Positions 31,782 to 42,079 are shown, numbered from the stretch's first letter. The stretch is DNA of 49,228 nucleotides from an uncultured Ruminococcus sp. (GCA_900553885.1 USFD01000011.1:1-49228), one strand, 5' to 3'. The notes: generated from the sequence alone by a model not told the origin. Made by a program: numbers and translations.

Positions 31782-33134
31782 ATGAACCATAAGTCAAAAT
31801 TAATTGTAGGCATAAATGATCCGGTAAATCCGGGAAAGGCTATTCTTCTGGGATTCCAGCATATTCTTTCCATGGATTTGTATGTATTCCCCATTCTTCT
31901 GGCAGGTATGCTCGGTCTTTCATCCGGCGATACCAGTTATCTCATACAGATGTGTTTTTTCACCTGTGGTATTGCTACTCTGATCCAGACAGGGCTTGGA
32001 ATTAAACTTCCGGTTGTGCAGGGTTCCAGTTTTGTCGCTTTAAGTGCTCTTGCGGCAATCGGCGTTTCCGGCGGTATGTCTGTTCTGGTCGGAAGTCTGA
32101 TTCCCGGGGCAGTACTCCTGTGCATCCTTGGATTTACAGGGCTGTTCTCGAAAATCGTCAACAAATGTATCCCGGCATACATAGGCGGACTGGTAATTAT
32201 CATCGTCGGAATTTCTCTGACGTCAACGGCTGCAGGCGGAGTCTTTACAAATGACGGCGGTTTGATTAATAATATAATTCCCGGATTTGCCGCAATGATC
32301 ACATTAATCATTATCAACATTGTATCTTATAAAACAGGGTACCGTTATACTTTTTTAAATCTGTTCTCCGTGATTGCTTCTCTGATTGTTGGATGCATTG
32401 TCTCCGGCTTCATGGGGGTTCTGGATTTTTCAGCTGTCAAAGAAGCAGCATGGTTCCAGCTGCCGCAGTTATTCCACTTTGGTGCTCCCAGATTTGAATT
32501 ATCTTCTTGCATCCTGATGGTCTTTATCTACTTTATCGTACTGATTGAGACAACAGGGGTCTGGATTACAGTAAGTGATGTTACAGATGAACAGCTTACA
32601 GATGAACGGCTGAACCGGGCTGTTATCGGAGAAGGAATCGGCTGTCTTCTCGGCTCTTTATTCGGAGGTACACCACTGACCGGATATTCATCTAATGCAG
32701 GTGTAATCTCTATTACAAAAATCGGAAGCCGGAGAGTTGTCATGGCCGCCGGTATCCTTCTTACATTAATGGGATTCTGTCCAAAGCTTATGGCTGTAAT
32801 CGCATCTGTGCCGGGCGCTGTTATCAGCGGTGTATTTCTTGTAATCTGTCAGATTCTGATTGCAAACGGCCTTAAGATTGTCGCCCGGGAAAAGATGGAT
32901 CAGAAAAAGCTTCTGGTTATCGGTCTTTCCATTGTGTTTACGGTTTCAAGTATGGTTATTTCCTCCGATGTTATGGGTATGTTCCCATCGGTTGTACAAT
33001 ACTTCCTCAGCAGCGGAACTGCCGTAGGCGGTATAACCGCTGTTGTTCTCAACCTTATTATTCCCGGAAGCAATATACGGGAAACAGGACAAAATACTGT
33101 TAAAAAAATAGAAAAAGGAGTTGCCGCATCATGA
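31782..33134 (+). CDS. NCS2-family purine (xanthine/guanine/urate-type) permease
   Basis: A 450-residue nucleobase transporter with about fourteen membrane helices. The N-terminal QHILSMDLYVFPILLAG, the GIKLPVVQGSSFVAL segment, the central FIYFIVLIETTGVWITVSDVT and the signature GYSSNAGVISITKIGSR place it in NCS2 (xanthine, uric acid or uracil type). Guanine deaminase follows with a four-base overlap, which favours a purine as substrate. AAAGGGTG lies upstream of the ATG. Expression seems to be controlled by attenuation, since two intrinsic terminators lie between the promoter and this gene. Confidence 0.9.
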   Translation: MNHKSKLIVGINDPVNPGKAILLGFQHILSMDLYVFPILLAGMLGLSSGDTSYLIQMCFFTCGIATLIQTGLGIKLPVVQGSSFVALSALAAIGVSGGMSVLVGSLIPGAVLLCILGFTGLFSKIVNKCIPAYIGGLVIIIVGISLTSTAAGGVFTNDGGLINNIIPGFAAMITLIIINIVSYKTGYRYTFLNLFSVIASLIVGCIVSGFMGVLDFSAVKEAAWFQLPQLFHFGAPRFELSSCILMVFIYFIVLIETTGVWITVSDVTDEQLTDERLNRAVIGEGIGCLLGSLFGGTPLTGYSSNAGVISITKIGSRRVVMAAGILLTLMGFCPKLMAVIASVPGAVISGVFLVICQILIANGLKIVAREKMDQKKLLVIGLSIVFTVSSMVISSDVMGMFPSVVQYFLSSGTAVGGITAVVLNLIIPGSNIRETGQNTVKKIEKGVAAS

Positions 33135-34399
33135 TACTAAAAGGAAATTTTCTATATACGCCTTCACCGGAACAAATTGTAATCAGAGAGAATGCCTTTC
33201 TGATTGTTGAAGACGGAAAAATCAAGGATATCTGTAACACTCTGCCGGAAGGATATTCCGGCAGGCCTGTTACTGATTACGGGCAGGCCCTGGTCATACC
33301 CGCGTTTAATGACCTTCATATCCATGCGCCCCAGCTGATTAACCGGGGCGTGGGATTTGATAAAGAGCTGCTTCCCTGGCTTGAAACTTATACTTTTCCC
33401 GTTGAGTCCAGATACTCTGATCCCGCCTTTGCAGACCGTGCCTATCGGCTTTTTCTCAATAAACTGTGGGCGTCCGGGACTATGCGCTTCTGTGCCTTTG
33501 CCACAATTCATAAAAATTCAGCTTGGCAGCTTATGCGTCTTACTGAGCAGGCAGGGCTCTGCGCTTTTATCGGGAAAGTAAATATGGATCGGAATTCTCC
33601 GGACTATCTGTGTGAAGATACGGATACATCACTGGAAGAAACAGAAGAACTGATTGTAAAAAGCAAAGAGGAGCTGAAACACGTCAGATATATACTAACC
33701 CCCAGATTCGTTCCCGCAACAACAGAAAAGATGATGAAGGGGCTGGGAAAACTGGGCGAAAAATATAATCTGCCTGTACAGTCCCATTTATCAGAAAACC
33801 GCAGTGAAATTGAATGGGTGCATTCTCTCCACCCGGGTATACCTTCTTATACGGAAGTATATAACGAATACGGGCTTCTCAGAGAAAACCAGACCATTAT
33901 GGCCCATTCTATCTGGCTTTCCGACGGGGAAAAGGACCTCCTCAGATCCAAAAACATCATGCTCGCCCACTGCGCCCAGTCAAACGCCGACCTTTCCAGC
34001 GGAATCATGCCCCTCAGAAAGAATTTAGAAATGGGGATGAGATGCTGCATCGCCAGTGATGTTGCGGGAAGCCACACTCCTGATATGAACAGACACATAG
34101 CAGCTTCCATAGAAGTATCCAAATTAAACTGGCTCTCTCATCCGGAAGAAAAACCGCTCACACTCACGGAAGCTTTCTATCTGGCCACAAAAAAAAGCGG
34201 TGAATTTTTCGGAAAAACCGGAAGCTTTGAACAAGGTTATGATTTCGATGCTCTCGTAATTGAAACGGATGAAATGAACGGAATGTTTCCCCGCACGCCC
34301 TTCGAGAAGCTGGAACAGTTTATCTATGATGGGGATGACAGAAACATTATTGACAGATACTGCTGCGGGGAAAAAATCAGCCGTCCCTTTCATCTGTAA
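33131..34399 (+). CDS. guaD: Guanine deaminase
   Basis: This amidohydrolase hydrolyses guanine to xanthine and ammonia in the cytoplasm. The metal motif NDLHIHAPQ, typical of guanine deaminases, is present near residue 62-70, with VQSHLSENRSEIEW and MAHSIWLSD for further ligands, AHCAQSNADLSSG, and ASDVAGSHTPDM carrying the late Asp ligand. At 422 residues it has the usual size. The ATG overlaps the stop of the permease gene (ATGA), which implies coupled translation, and AAAAAGGAG lies upstream. Together the two genes import a purine and start its breakdown or salvage; the ammonia released links to nitrogen metabolism. Confidence 0.92.
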   Translation: MILKGNFLYTPSPEQIVIRENAFLIVEDGKIKDICNTLPEGYSGRPVTDYGQALVIPAFNDLHIHAPQLINRGVGFDKELLPWLETYTFPVESRYSDPAFADRAYRLFLNKLWASGTMRFCAFATIHKNSAWQLMRLTEQAGLCAFIGKVNMDRNSPDYLCEDTDTSLEETEELIVKSKEELKHVRYILTPRFVPATTEKMMKGLGKLGEKYNLPVQSHLSENRSEIEWVHSLHPGIPSYTEVYNEYGLLRENQTIMAHSIWLSDGEKDLLRSKNIMLAHCAQSNADLSSGIMPLRKNLEMGMRCCIASDVAGSHTPDMNRHIAASIEVSKLNWLSHPEEKPLTLTEAFYLATKKSGEFFGKTGSFEQGYDFDALVIETDEMNGMFPRTPFEKLEQFIYDGDDRNIIDRYCCGEKISRPFHL

Positions 34400-34483
34400 A
34401 AAATCCGGAGGCGGTGTACGGAGAATCGACTGCCCTCTCTGTACGCCGGAAGTTCCGGATAAATTTTCTCATATTTTTCCCAC

Positions 34484-34525
34484 AAAAAAGGCGCCCTCTC
34501 AGGTCTGATCGGACGTCTTTTTTTA
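34484..34525. terminator. Bidirectional terminator between guaD and the large surface-protein gene
   Basis: AAAAAGGCG (34485-34493) pairs with CGTCTTTTT (34514-34522), with one wobble and an inner GTC/GAC stem. T-runs are present on both strands, so it can serve the two converging genes. Confidence 0.6.
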
Positions 34526-34536
34526 TAGCTGTATTA

Positions 34537-37500
34537 TTACAGCTGTTTTCTTCTCTTTTTCTCAAATATGACAATCAGTACCGCCGAAGCTGCCAGAACT
34601 GCCGTCCACAGAAGAATCGGGCTGCTGTCTCCTGTCTGTACGACCTTCTGCTGATTCACCGTCTGGTTTCCGGAATTGCCGGCAGATTCAGACGGATCCG
34701 CTCCGTTTCCATTCTGGCCATCCTGACCGCCCGGAGTATTTATGTCATCCTGGCCGCCCTGGCTGTCCGGGTTTTCCGTATTTCCTCCCTGGCCGCCGTT
34801 GCCGCCCTGGTTGTCATCTTTGCCCTGGTTTGCCAGATCTTCTTCCACTGCGTTGATTGCATTCTGAAGATTGGTCACTGCCAGTGATACTTCTTCTTCC
34901 TCTGCTTCACTGTCTGCATATACATTCTTTGCTTCTTCCAATGCAGTATTAAATGCATCTGCCACTTCTTTATCCACGCCGGTCAGATCCATGCCTTCTG
35001 CTGTCTGAATCAGTGCTTCCAGCAGTTCTTTGCTTGGTTTGAGACGGAGCTGGCTCATTGCTGTCAGAAGGTCATTCCATGCACTGTCCACTTCCTCCTG
35101 CATAGCGTCTGCATTGTCCACAACTGCTTTTGCCGCGTCAAGGGCTGCGGTAAATTCTTCCTGGCCTTCGCTTAAGTATTTCTCCAGGTCAATTCCTTCC
35201 GCCACCTCGATCACTTTCTGCAGATTGGTCTTGTCTCCCTGCTTAAAGGACAGATACTGCATAATATCGATCAGGTTCTTCCAGCTCTGGTCTGCCATTT
35301 CCTGGGTCACTTCCGGGTCGCCTGCCTGGGCTCTCTCAAGAATATCCTGGGCTTCCGCCTTGAGCTGATTGAACCGCTCAACAACGGAAGGTACTACACC
35401 CTCTGTGTCTGCTGCCGCTGCAAGTTCCAGAGTTTTCTCCAGTACCCGGGTATCAACGGTTACCGTTTTTTCGCTGACATTGACCCAGATCGGGTTTGCG
35501 TAAAAGCACATGCTGCTGTAATTGTAATCATTGATTGTGTCAAATCTTGTCTTGTTGTCCGAAATGCCGGAGTAGTCCGGATCCGGAAGGGGATCTCCGT
35601 TTTCGTCCACTTCAGATACCGTCGTTCCGCGGAGGCGGTAATAGCAGTTCTGGTCTGCGTCTGCCGTAAATGTCAGAGTATAATAGCCATCCTCGCCTTT
35701 TGCCTCTGCCAGCTCTTCTTTTGTAAATGTCTTTACAATTTTTGCGTCACTGCTGATCTCGCCGTACTGGTCTTCGCTTACTTTTCCGGTCACGCTGCCC
35801 GCGATCAGATCCACATGATCAAGCCCCGGTGTGTTATCTGCATCGATTCCGGTATCGGTTCCGTAAAGCGTCTCATAATTGTTCTTTTCCGGAACTTTAA
35901 ATTTTACAGTTACTGTAATTTTGTCGCCTTCTGCGGCATTGAGCTCTCCGCCCATTGTAGCGCTGCTGTCTCCGGCCGCTGCCGTAAAGCTCAGGTCCGA
36001 AATCAGGTTTCCGTATGTAGAGTAGCTGTTTCCGGAGCGGAGTCCGTCTACCACATCACTGTAATCATAGACGCCGTCCTCTCCCGGCTGTACGTATACG
36101 TTATTGGAAGAGTATTCGCTTGCCCAGTATCCGCTGGAGTACTGCTCGTCTGCACTTACTTTGAAGTGGAAATCAGAGTTGGCAAAGTTGTAGATCTTTC
36201 TGCCTTCTGACAGAAGGGAATCCCACACACCTCCGGTTACGGCGATCATTTCATCTGCGCCGTTGCGGATATCTCCTTCCGGCAGTTCCGCTCGCCCGCT
36301 TCCGGACATCTGGTTGCCCGGCATTCCTTCAAATCCGAATACAACATCCGGAGCCGCGTCATTGAGACGCCGCAGGTTTTCAATGGTTACCTGGCCGCTG
36401 CCGCCGTTATGACGGGACGGATGGTTCGGCAGAAGGTAGCTGTCCGGATAGTTTTCCTGAAGCCATGCCGCTGCGTCATATGCAGTCTGAGGATTTCCGC
36501 TGCCGCCCTGGCGGTCGCCCCATACACTCTGCTCATCCATGTCATCTGCTTTTTCGTCCAGTTCATACAGAGATGTGGGATCATCGCCGCTGCCTGTGCT
36601 GGCGTATTTCCACTCAAACTCATGAACGCCGCCGACAGATACTTCTCCGTTTTCATCCAGAATGCCGACGGACGCGTGATCCAGTCCGGGCATATCCCAC
36701 TCAAATCCGTTGGAAATGATCTTATCTGTATAAAGTCCTTTTACTTTCAGTTTCTCAATCTCTCTGATCTGGGTCTGAAGAGCGACATAGAATGCAGTGT
36801 TGTACTTTCCATTTCCCTGTCCGTCAACTCCGTTGTAGGACTGGCGGAGATGGTCGGCCAGTCCGAGGAAATCAAACCCGCCGTCGTCTGTCAGAGCCGT
36901 CATCTTAGCCGCCGGATCCGCTTCGCCGATTACAGCTTCATTACGGAAGGCCGCTCCCAGCACATTTTCAAGGGACATATATGTTGAGGTCGCGTCTTTT
37001 GACTGGCCGGTATGGGTATGGTACTCGCCCTTCATATATCTGCCGTCGTCAGAAGCTGTGTTGTCCGCGATCTCCATGCCCGGGAAACGGGAGTCAAAAT
37101 CAAGACTGATCTCTCCTTCATTTCCGTCGCCGGTCATAAAGTTTACGTCAAAAAAGCTCTTTTCATTCTCCGGCAGTGACGCTGCGTACGGAGAATAGGT
37201 GGAGTAGTAGATCTTGTCTGCACTCTCGTCAAATTCCAGATAACGGAAGAATCCGTTTCCGCCGTTATAAGCGAACTGGTAATCTGTCAGAATGCTGATG
37301 ACCGGTTTCCCGTTCGTATTTTCCAGCATCTCCACACCGGATCCGTGGCTGTGTCCGCCTACCATCATAAATACCTGGTCATAGTCTTTTACAATGTTCC
37401 AGAGCCTGGTTCCCTGGGGGCTGAGTGTGATGGAGCTGGGCTCTGTCTCAGAACAGTTCTGAAGATCATGGGTCGTCACAATAGTGGGACAATTTGGATA

Positions 37501-38982
37501 TTCTTCCAGAACGCTTCTGAGCCACTCTTCATCTTTTGAATCCCATCCGGTATTGTTATTCTGTCCGGCTCCGCTTCCTGTGCACGACAGGGAAATTACA
37601 AGGTAATTATAACTTCCGCCCTGTACGAACATATAGGAGCTGTTGCCGTCCCCGTTGGGTGAATTGGTCAGATACCAGGACGCTCTTCTTAAAAAGCTGG
37701 TGCTCTTTCCGGAAAAGCTGTTGTAGTAGTTATGAGTTCCGCTTGCCCAGCCGTCATGATTTCCCATCTGCACAAGGAACTTAATGCCGGCGTCCGGGAG
37801 CTGGTAAAATACATTTCTTGCGGTAACATACTGAGCATCGTCATTGTTGTCGTCAACTACATCCCCTAAGTGGATTACGCCTCTGACATTCAGTTCATCC
37901 GCAGTATCAATCAGGCCGTCAACTGCCGCGTCCATAACGTCTCCGCAGTATTCTACCGTATTCTGTGTATCCGGAATCAGGACGATATTGTAGTTGTCCT
38001 CATTTTTCAGAGTATAACTTTCATTGCTTCCGTACTCTCCCAGATACTGCTCCGGATTCTCCACAAGCCACTGGCTCTTATCCAGACATCCTTCGGAGAT
38101 TCTTACCTCCTGAAGACTTCCCTGAAGGAATTTGTCCAGCGTCTGTCCGCCTTCCTTCCACCAGCTGGATCCGATCCGGAAACGGCCGTCTTCCGGGTCA
38201 GCGTACAGACCTTTCATTTCATCAGAAACATAATCCCGGAATGCCTCGCATCCGTTTACATAGGTACTGATCTCATGGCCGTCGGAAGTTACCGCAATGT
38301 GATACCACACGCCGCCCTTATCCATGGTAACGGACCACGCGGCATTGGACATCATGTGACTGTCGTCTTTATTTGCCGCAATGAACTGGATCTCCTTGCA
38401 GTTGGACACCGAAGTAAACATAGTGCCCTGCTGCCATTCGGATACAGAATCTGCCTTCCCCTGTCTGGCAATCAGACTCATCCAGGAGTCTGCTGTGGTC
38501 CAGTCTGTGGGGAAATAATAAATAAACTCCATTGTATATCCGTTTTCAAATGTTTCTGAATTAATCGCCGCGTCATCTACGGTGATAAAATCGGCTCCTG
38601 CGTTGCTGCTGTCGCCGTTAAATACCATACTGCCGTCTCCGGTCATGCTGTCATCGGAAAATGACAGGTACTGTGTCCAGTCGGCTGCTGATGTATCTTC
38701 TGTAGGCTGTTTGCCGGTATACAGCTGCATTCTCAGATCGTTGTCGTTTCCACTCTGGTCGGCAATGACAAGGTCTCCGCCGGCAATGGTTCCGCTTTCC
38801 ACTCCGCTTTCGCTGAATTTCCAGTCTGCCACCACCTCCGGCGCGCTTTCAGCCTGAGAAGCTTCTGTCTGATTTTCTTCGGCATGCACAAGGTCTGCCG
38901 GAACTGTGCCTGCTGCAACTGCCGTGCAGATTCCTGCCGCCAGCAGTCTTCTGGCCCATTCCCGCACACATCTCTTTTTCAT
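34537..38982 (-). CDS. Large anchored surface protein: LamG, calcineurin-like phosphoesterase, PHP and FIVAR modules
   Basis: The 1,481 residues carry a signal peptide (about 1-34, cut after VHA), a LamG-like sandwich (about 115-297), a calcineurin-like metallophosphoesterase (about 330-600) with IPDTQN, HLGDVVDD, MGNHDG, TTHD and GGHSHG intact, and a PHP-type hydrolase (about 650-990) with EYHTHTG, LADH, NHPSRH and SDFHF. Three FIVAR-like helical repeats follow (about 1180-1245, 1252-1315, 1318-1385), then a Gly/Asn/Gln linker. The end is a sortase-type anchor: VVQTGDSS, a membrane helix and KKRRKQ. Both enzyme modules keep their metal ligands, so it is probably an extracellular phosphate-releasing enzyme acting on nucleotides, phospholipids or glycans; the substrate is unknown. 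AAAGGAGG precedes the start. Confidence 0.82.
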   Translation of the reverse strand: MKKRCVREWARRLLAAGICTAVAAGTVPADLVHAEENQTEASQAESAPEVVADWKFSESGVESGTIAGGDLVIADQSGNDNDLRMQLYTGKQPTEDTSAADWTQYLSFSDDSMTGDGSMVFNGDSSNAGADFITVDDAAINSETFENGYTMEFIYYFPTDWTTADSWMSLIARQGKADSVSEWQQGTMFTSVSNCKEIQFIAANKDDSHMMSNAAWSVTMDKGGVWYHIAVTSDGHEISTYVNGCEAFRDYVSDEMKGLYADPEDGRFRIGSSWWKEGGQTLDKFLQGSLQEVRISEGCLDKSQWLVENPEQYLGEYGSNESYTLKNEDNYNIVLIPDTQNTVEYCGDVMDAAVDGLIDTADELNVRGVIHLGDVVDDNNDDAQYVTARNVFYQLPDAGIKFLVQMGNHDGWASGTHNYYNSFSGKSTSFLRRASWYLTNSPNGDGNSSYMFVQGGSYNYLVISLSCTGSGAGQNNNTGWDSKDEEWLRSVLEEYPNCPTIVTTHDLQNCSETEPSSITLSPQGTRLWNIVKDYDQVFMMVGGHSHGSGVEMLENTNGKPVISILTDYQFAYNGGNGFFRYLEFDESADKIYYSTYSPYAASLPENEKSFFDVNFMTGDGNEGEISLDFDSRFPGMEIADNTASDDGRYMKGEYHTHTGQSKDATSTYMSLENVLGAAFRNEAVIGEADPAAKMTALTDDGGFDFLGLADHLRQSYNGVDGQGNGKYNTAFYVALQTQIREIEKLKVKGLYTDKIISNGFEWDMPGLDHASVGILDENGEVSVGGVHEFEWKYASTGSGDDPTSLYELDEKADDMDEQSVWGDRQGGSGNPQTAYDAAAWLQENYPDSYLLPNHPSRHNGGSGQVTIENLRRLNDAAPDVVFGFEGMPGNQMSGSGRAELPEGDIRNGADEMIAVTGGVWDSLLSEGRKIYNFANSDFHFKVSADEQYSSGYWASEYSSNNVYVQPGEDGVYDYSDVVDGLRSGNSYSTYGNLISDLSFTAAAGDSSATMGGELNAAEGDKITVTVKFKVPEKNNYETLYGTDTGIDADNTPGLDHVDLIAGSVTGKVSEDQYGEISSDAKIVKTFTKEELAEAKGEDGYYTLTFTADADQNCYYRLRGTTVSEVDENGDPLPDPDYSGISDNKTRFDTINDYNYSSMCFYANPIWVNVSEKTVTVDTRVLEKTLELAAAADTEGVVPSVVERFNQLKAEAQDILERAQAGDPEVTQEMADQSWKNLIDIMQYLSFKQGDKTNLQKVIEVAEGIDLEKYLSEGQEEFTAALDAAKAVVDNADAMQEEVDSAWNDLLTAMSQLRLKPSKELLEALIQTAEGMDLTGVDKEVADAFNTALEEAKNVYADSEAEEEEVSLAVTNLQNAINAVEEDLANQGKDDNQGGNGGQGGNTENPDSQGGQDDINTPGGQDGQNGNGADPSESAGNSGNQTVNQQKVVQTGDSSPILLWTAVLAASAVLIVIFEKKRRKQL

Positions 38983-39099
38983 TCCTGTTGTCCTCCTTTA
39001 TCTGGTCAGTATTTCTAGTTATGCCGGAGTAATTTTAGCACACAGATTTTCGCGGAAATATCATCATTATGTAAAATCTTTGATATAGATCTGTAAAAC

Positions 39100-39136
39100 A
39101 AAAGGACTTTTCTGCATCATACAGTAAAGTCCTTTT
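39100..39136 (-). terminator. Terminator after the Nudix-flavodoxin gene
   Basis: AAAAGGACTTT (39100-39110) pairs perfectly with AAAGTCCTTTT (39126-39136). On the minus strand the stem is followed by GTTTTAC. It ends the ABC exporter - Nudix-flavodoxin transcript. Confidence 0.75.
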
Positions 39137-39216
39137 CTGAAAACAGCTTCGTTTTTCCTCTGATTTCCGGATCAGACAGAAGCCTCTGATACCGGTTCCC
39201 GGATCTTTCTTCTGTC

Positions 39217-40242
39217 TCAACCCTGCTGCGGCTGTACAACCGCATCTTTAAGACGTTCCAAATCCGCCTCATCCGGGTGAGACAAGGCGCTGTCAAAGTT
39301 CCGGATCATGCCCTGCATTCTCCCATCATCCGGATTCTGCTCCAGCATGGCCTCGTAGCGTTTCCGCACACTCAGAGGCATTTTTCCCTGGCACATGTAG
39401 CGTCCTGCTACTGTACTGTCAGCAGGAAGGAAGGATGCCACCCGGTCCAGAATCCGGTCAAAATACTCCTTTGCTCCCCCGAAGCCCGCCGTACCGAAGA
39501 GGAATACCTTTCTCCCGGCCAGAGTGCCCAGAAACTGTTCCATCTCAGCGCTGCAGCTTCCTTTATCCGTCCAGAAGCCTGCGTATATTATATCTGCATC
39601 CTCCAGCAGGCCGGAAATATCTTCGGAAGGTTCTCCGAAATACACACAGTCATCCCCGCCTTTTGCCTTTCGGATCTCTTCTGCCAGAAGAGCCGTATTT
39701 CCTGTGGCGCTTGCAAAGACTACCGCATATTTCCCGCTGCTCTTCCGGTTCTTTCTGCGCTCCTCCGCCAGATCAAGGGCAGTCCCGTCCAGTGCCGCAT
39801 ATTCCAGAACATCTTCCGTGTTATAGACAAGCTTAAGGGAAAAGAACTCCCTGCCTTCATCCAGCAGGCGGAAGAAGATCTTATCTCCCTCCCAGAGTTC
39901 CAGATCATACAGCCGGTCCTTTTCCACCCACTCCAGATCCCCCTCGTCGCAGGCAATAGGCTCCCCTTCAAATCCATCTGCCGTATACAGAGACATGTAC
40001 TCCACCGTATCCGCCCCGTACACAAAAGTTACGATTCCCCTGTATTTCCAGCTGGTCAGCGTATATCCGGTCTCTTCCTTCACTTCCCGCAGAAGACATT
40101 CCTCCGGGCTTTCCCCGTGTTCAAAATGTCCTCCTACGCCGATCCATTTATCCTTGTTTACATCATTTTCCTTTACTGTGCGGTGAAGCATCAGATACTT
40201 CCCGTCCTTCTCGATATAGCAGAGTGTACTTTCCTTTGTCAT
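39217..40242 (-). CDS. Nudix hydrolase fused to a BilS-like flavodoxin domain
   Basis: Residues 1-150 form a Nudix domain of the MutT/8-oxo-dGTP type, with a complete Nudix box: GHFEHGE, seven residues, then REVKEETGY. Residues about 170-310 form a flavodoxin-like domain: FMN phosphate loop VVFASATGNTALLAEEI, then GFWTDKG and VFLFGTAGFGG, a pattern seen in the small flavodoxins that include BilS, the partner of bilirubin reductase. The last 30 residues are a charged tail. Standalone versions of each domain are common; I am not aware of a described fused form. The likely theme is nucleotide sanitation or redox chemistry. It is 46 bases after the ABC exporter pair on the same strand, with a terminator downstream. 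Confidence 0.8.
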   Translation of the reverse strand: MTKESTLCYIEKDGKYLMLHRTVKENDVNKDKWIGVGGHFEHGESPEECLLREVKEETGYTLTSWKYRGIVTFVYGADTVEYMSLYTADGFEGEPIACDEGDLEWVEKDRLYDLELWEGDKIFFRLLDEGREFFSLKLVYNTEDVLEYAALDGTALDLAEERRKNRKSSGKYAVVFASATGNTALLAEEIRKAKGGDDCVYFGEPSEDISGLLEDADIIYAGFWTDKGSCSAEMEQFLGTLAGRKVFLFGTAGFGGAKEYFDRILDRVASFLPADSTVAGRYMCQGKMPLSVRKRYEAMLEQNPDDGRMQGMIRNFDSALSHPDEADLERLKDAVVQPQQG

Positions 40243-40288
40243 TGTATTGTGTCCTTCTTTCTTATTGATTAAGACTGTGCGCTTCTTT

Positions 40289-42079
40289 CTATGACGCTTC
40301 GCTGGTTTCCGCGAACTGGCTCATATAGAGTTTCTTGTAAAATCCTCCCTGCCGGAGCAGTTCTTCGTGTTTTCCCTGTTCTATGATCTTTCCGTCCTTC
40401 ATAACAAGGATCCGGTCCGCCTCCCGGATAGTGGACAGTCTGTGGGCCACAATGAATGTGGTCCTTCCCTCCATCAGTCGGGCAAATGCGTTCTGAATCT
40501 TAAGCTCTGTCCTGGTATCTATGGAGGAGGTAGCTTCATCCAGAATCAGCATAGGCGGCCTGCACAGCATAACCCGGGCGATACACAGAAGCTGTTTCTG
40601 TCCCTGGGAAATGCCGCCGCCCTCTTCTGTAATCCAGGTATCATACCCGTCCGGCAGACGCATGATAAAGCTGTGAATATATGAAGCCTTTGCTGCTTCG
40701 ATAATCTCGTCCATCCCTGCATCCGGCCGTCCCATAGCAATATTGTCCCGGATCGTCCCGGTCTTCAGCCAGGTATCCTGCAGCACCATGCCGTAGGCCG
40801 CCCGGAGACTGTGCCGGGTCATCTGATCCACCGGCACGCCGTCCACTTCGATGGTTCCTTTGTTTACATCATAGAAGCGCATGAGCAGATTGATCAGCGT
40901 GGTCTTTCCGCAGCCGGTGGGTCCTACAATGGCAATCCGCTGTCCCGGTTTTACATCCAGATTAAAATGTTCGATCAGCTTCCGGCCCGGCAGATAGGAA
41001 AATGACACATCTTTTGCCGCCACATATCCTTTTACTGCTTTTAATGTCACTGCATTCTCCGGCTCCGGCGTCTGGGGTTCTTCCTCGATCAGTTCAAAGA
41101 TCCGGGCCGCGCAGGCAATGGCATTCTGAAGTTCCGTCACCACTCCCGAAATCTCGTTGAATGGTTTTGTATACTGATTGGCATAACTGAGGAAACTGGA
41201 CAGCTGCCCTACGGTAAGAGCCTGATGGATAACCGCAAAGGCTCCCGCAATACCCACGCCTGTATATACAAGACTGTTCACAAATCTTGTAGACGGGTTT
41301 GTGATTGAGGAGAAAAATGTAGCCCTGAGAGAACTGCTTCTGAGCCGCTCATTTATCTCGTCAAACCGCTCCGTCACGTCTTTTCCCTTTCCGAACATCT
41401 GCACAATCTTCTGGTTTTCTACCATTTCTTCAATCAGCTCCGTCTGTTCCCCCCGGATCTCCGACTGCAGCCGGAACATATCAAAGGTCTTTTTGGCGAT
41501 AAAGCCTGCTACGATAAAAGAAACCGGTGTAATAAGAACTACGACAAAGGTGATACCCACGTTGACTGACAGCATAAATCCGAATGTTCCCACAATGGTA
41601 GCCACTCCGGTAAAAAACTGGGTAAATCCCATCAGAAGGCCATCTGCAAACTGATCCACATCCGCAATTACACGGCTGACCACATCTCCCGCCGGATGCC
41701 CGTCAATATATTTCAGCGGCAGGATCTCAATCTTGCGGAAAGCCTCGTTCCGGATATCCCGCACAACCTGATAAGTCATTTTATTGTTGCATACATTCAT
41801 AAGCCACTGTGCAAGGGCCGTAATCAGCGTACATACGCCGATCTGGATCATTACCCGGAACACTGCGGGGAAATCCACCTGCCCTTCCGACACAATATAG
41901 TCCACTGCCTGTCCGGTCAGTTTCGGAATGTAAAGCGTCAGCGCCACGCTCAGAGCGGCCAGCAGAATGGAAAAGATAAGGAAAATCCGGTATTTTCCAA
42001 GGTACTGAAGCACTTTTTTTATTGTTTTTATCTGATTTGTTTTCCTGGTCTGGTTGTTCCTGTTCTTCTTATCAGCCAT
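40289..42079 (-). CDS. ABC exporter, ATP-binding and permease protein (second half of heterodimer)
   Basis: A 596-residue half-transporter: six membrane helices in the N-terminal half and an ATPase domain with Walker A GPTGCGKTT, signature EGGGISQGQKQ, Walker B LILDEATSSID and the switch His in FIVAHRLST. The catalytic Glu after Walker B is present, so this is the canonical-site partner of a heterodimer. The start MADKKNRN is selected because GGAGG lies upstream; extending further in frame would only re-read the preceding gene. It overlaps that gene by eight bases. The pair resembles multidrug exporters of the BmrCD/LmrCD type; the substrate is unknown. Confidence 0.9.
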   Translation of the reverse strand: MADKKNRNNQTRKTNQIKTIKKVLQYLGKYRIFLIFSILLAALSVALTLYIPKLTGQAVDYIVSEGQVDFPAVFRVMIQIGVCTLITALAQWLMNVCNNKMTYQVVRDIRNEAFRKIEILPLKYIDGHPAGDVVSRVIADVDQFADGLLMGFTQFFTGVATIVGTFGFMLSVNVGITFVVVLITPVSFIVAGFIAKKTFDMFRLQSEIRGEQTELIEEMVENQKIVQMFGKGKDVTERFDEINERLRSSSLRATFFSSITNPSTRFVNSLVYTGVGIAGAFAVIHQALTVGQLSSFLSYANQYTKPFNEISGVVTELQNAIACAARIFELIEEEPQTPEPENAVTLKAVKGYVAAKDVSFSYLPGRKLIEHFNLDVKPGQRIAIVGPTGCGKTTLINLLMRFYDVNKGTIEVDGVPVDQMTRHSLRAAYGMVLQDTWLKTGTIRDNIAMGRPDAGMDEIIEAAKASYIHSFIMRLPDGYDTWITEEGGGISQGQKQLLCIARVMLCRPPMLILDEATSSIDTRTELKIQNAFARLMEGRTTFIVAHRLSTIREADRILVMKDGKIIEQGKHEELLRQGGFYKKLYMSQFAETSEAS

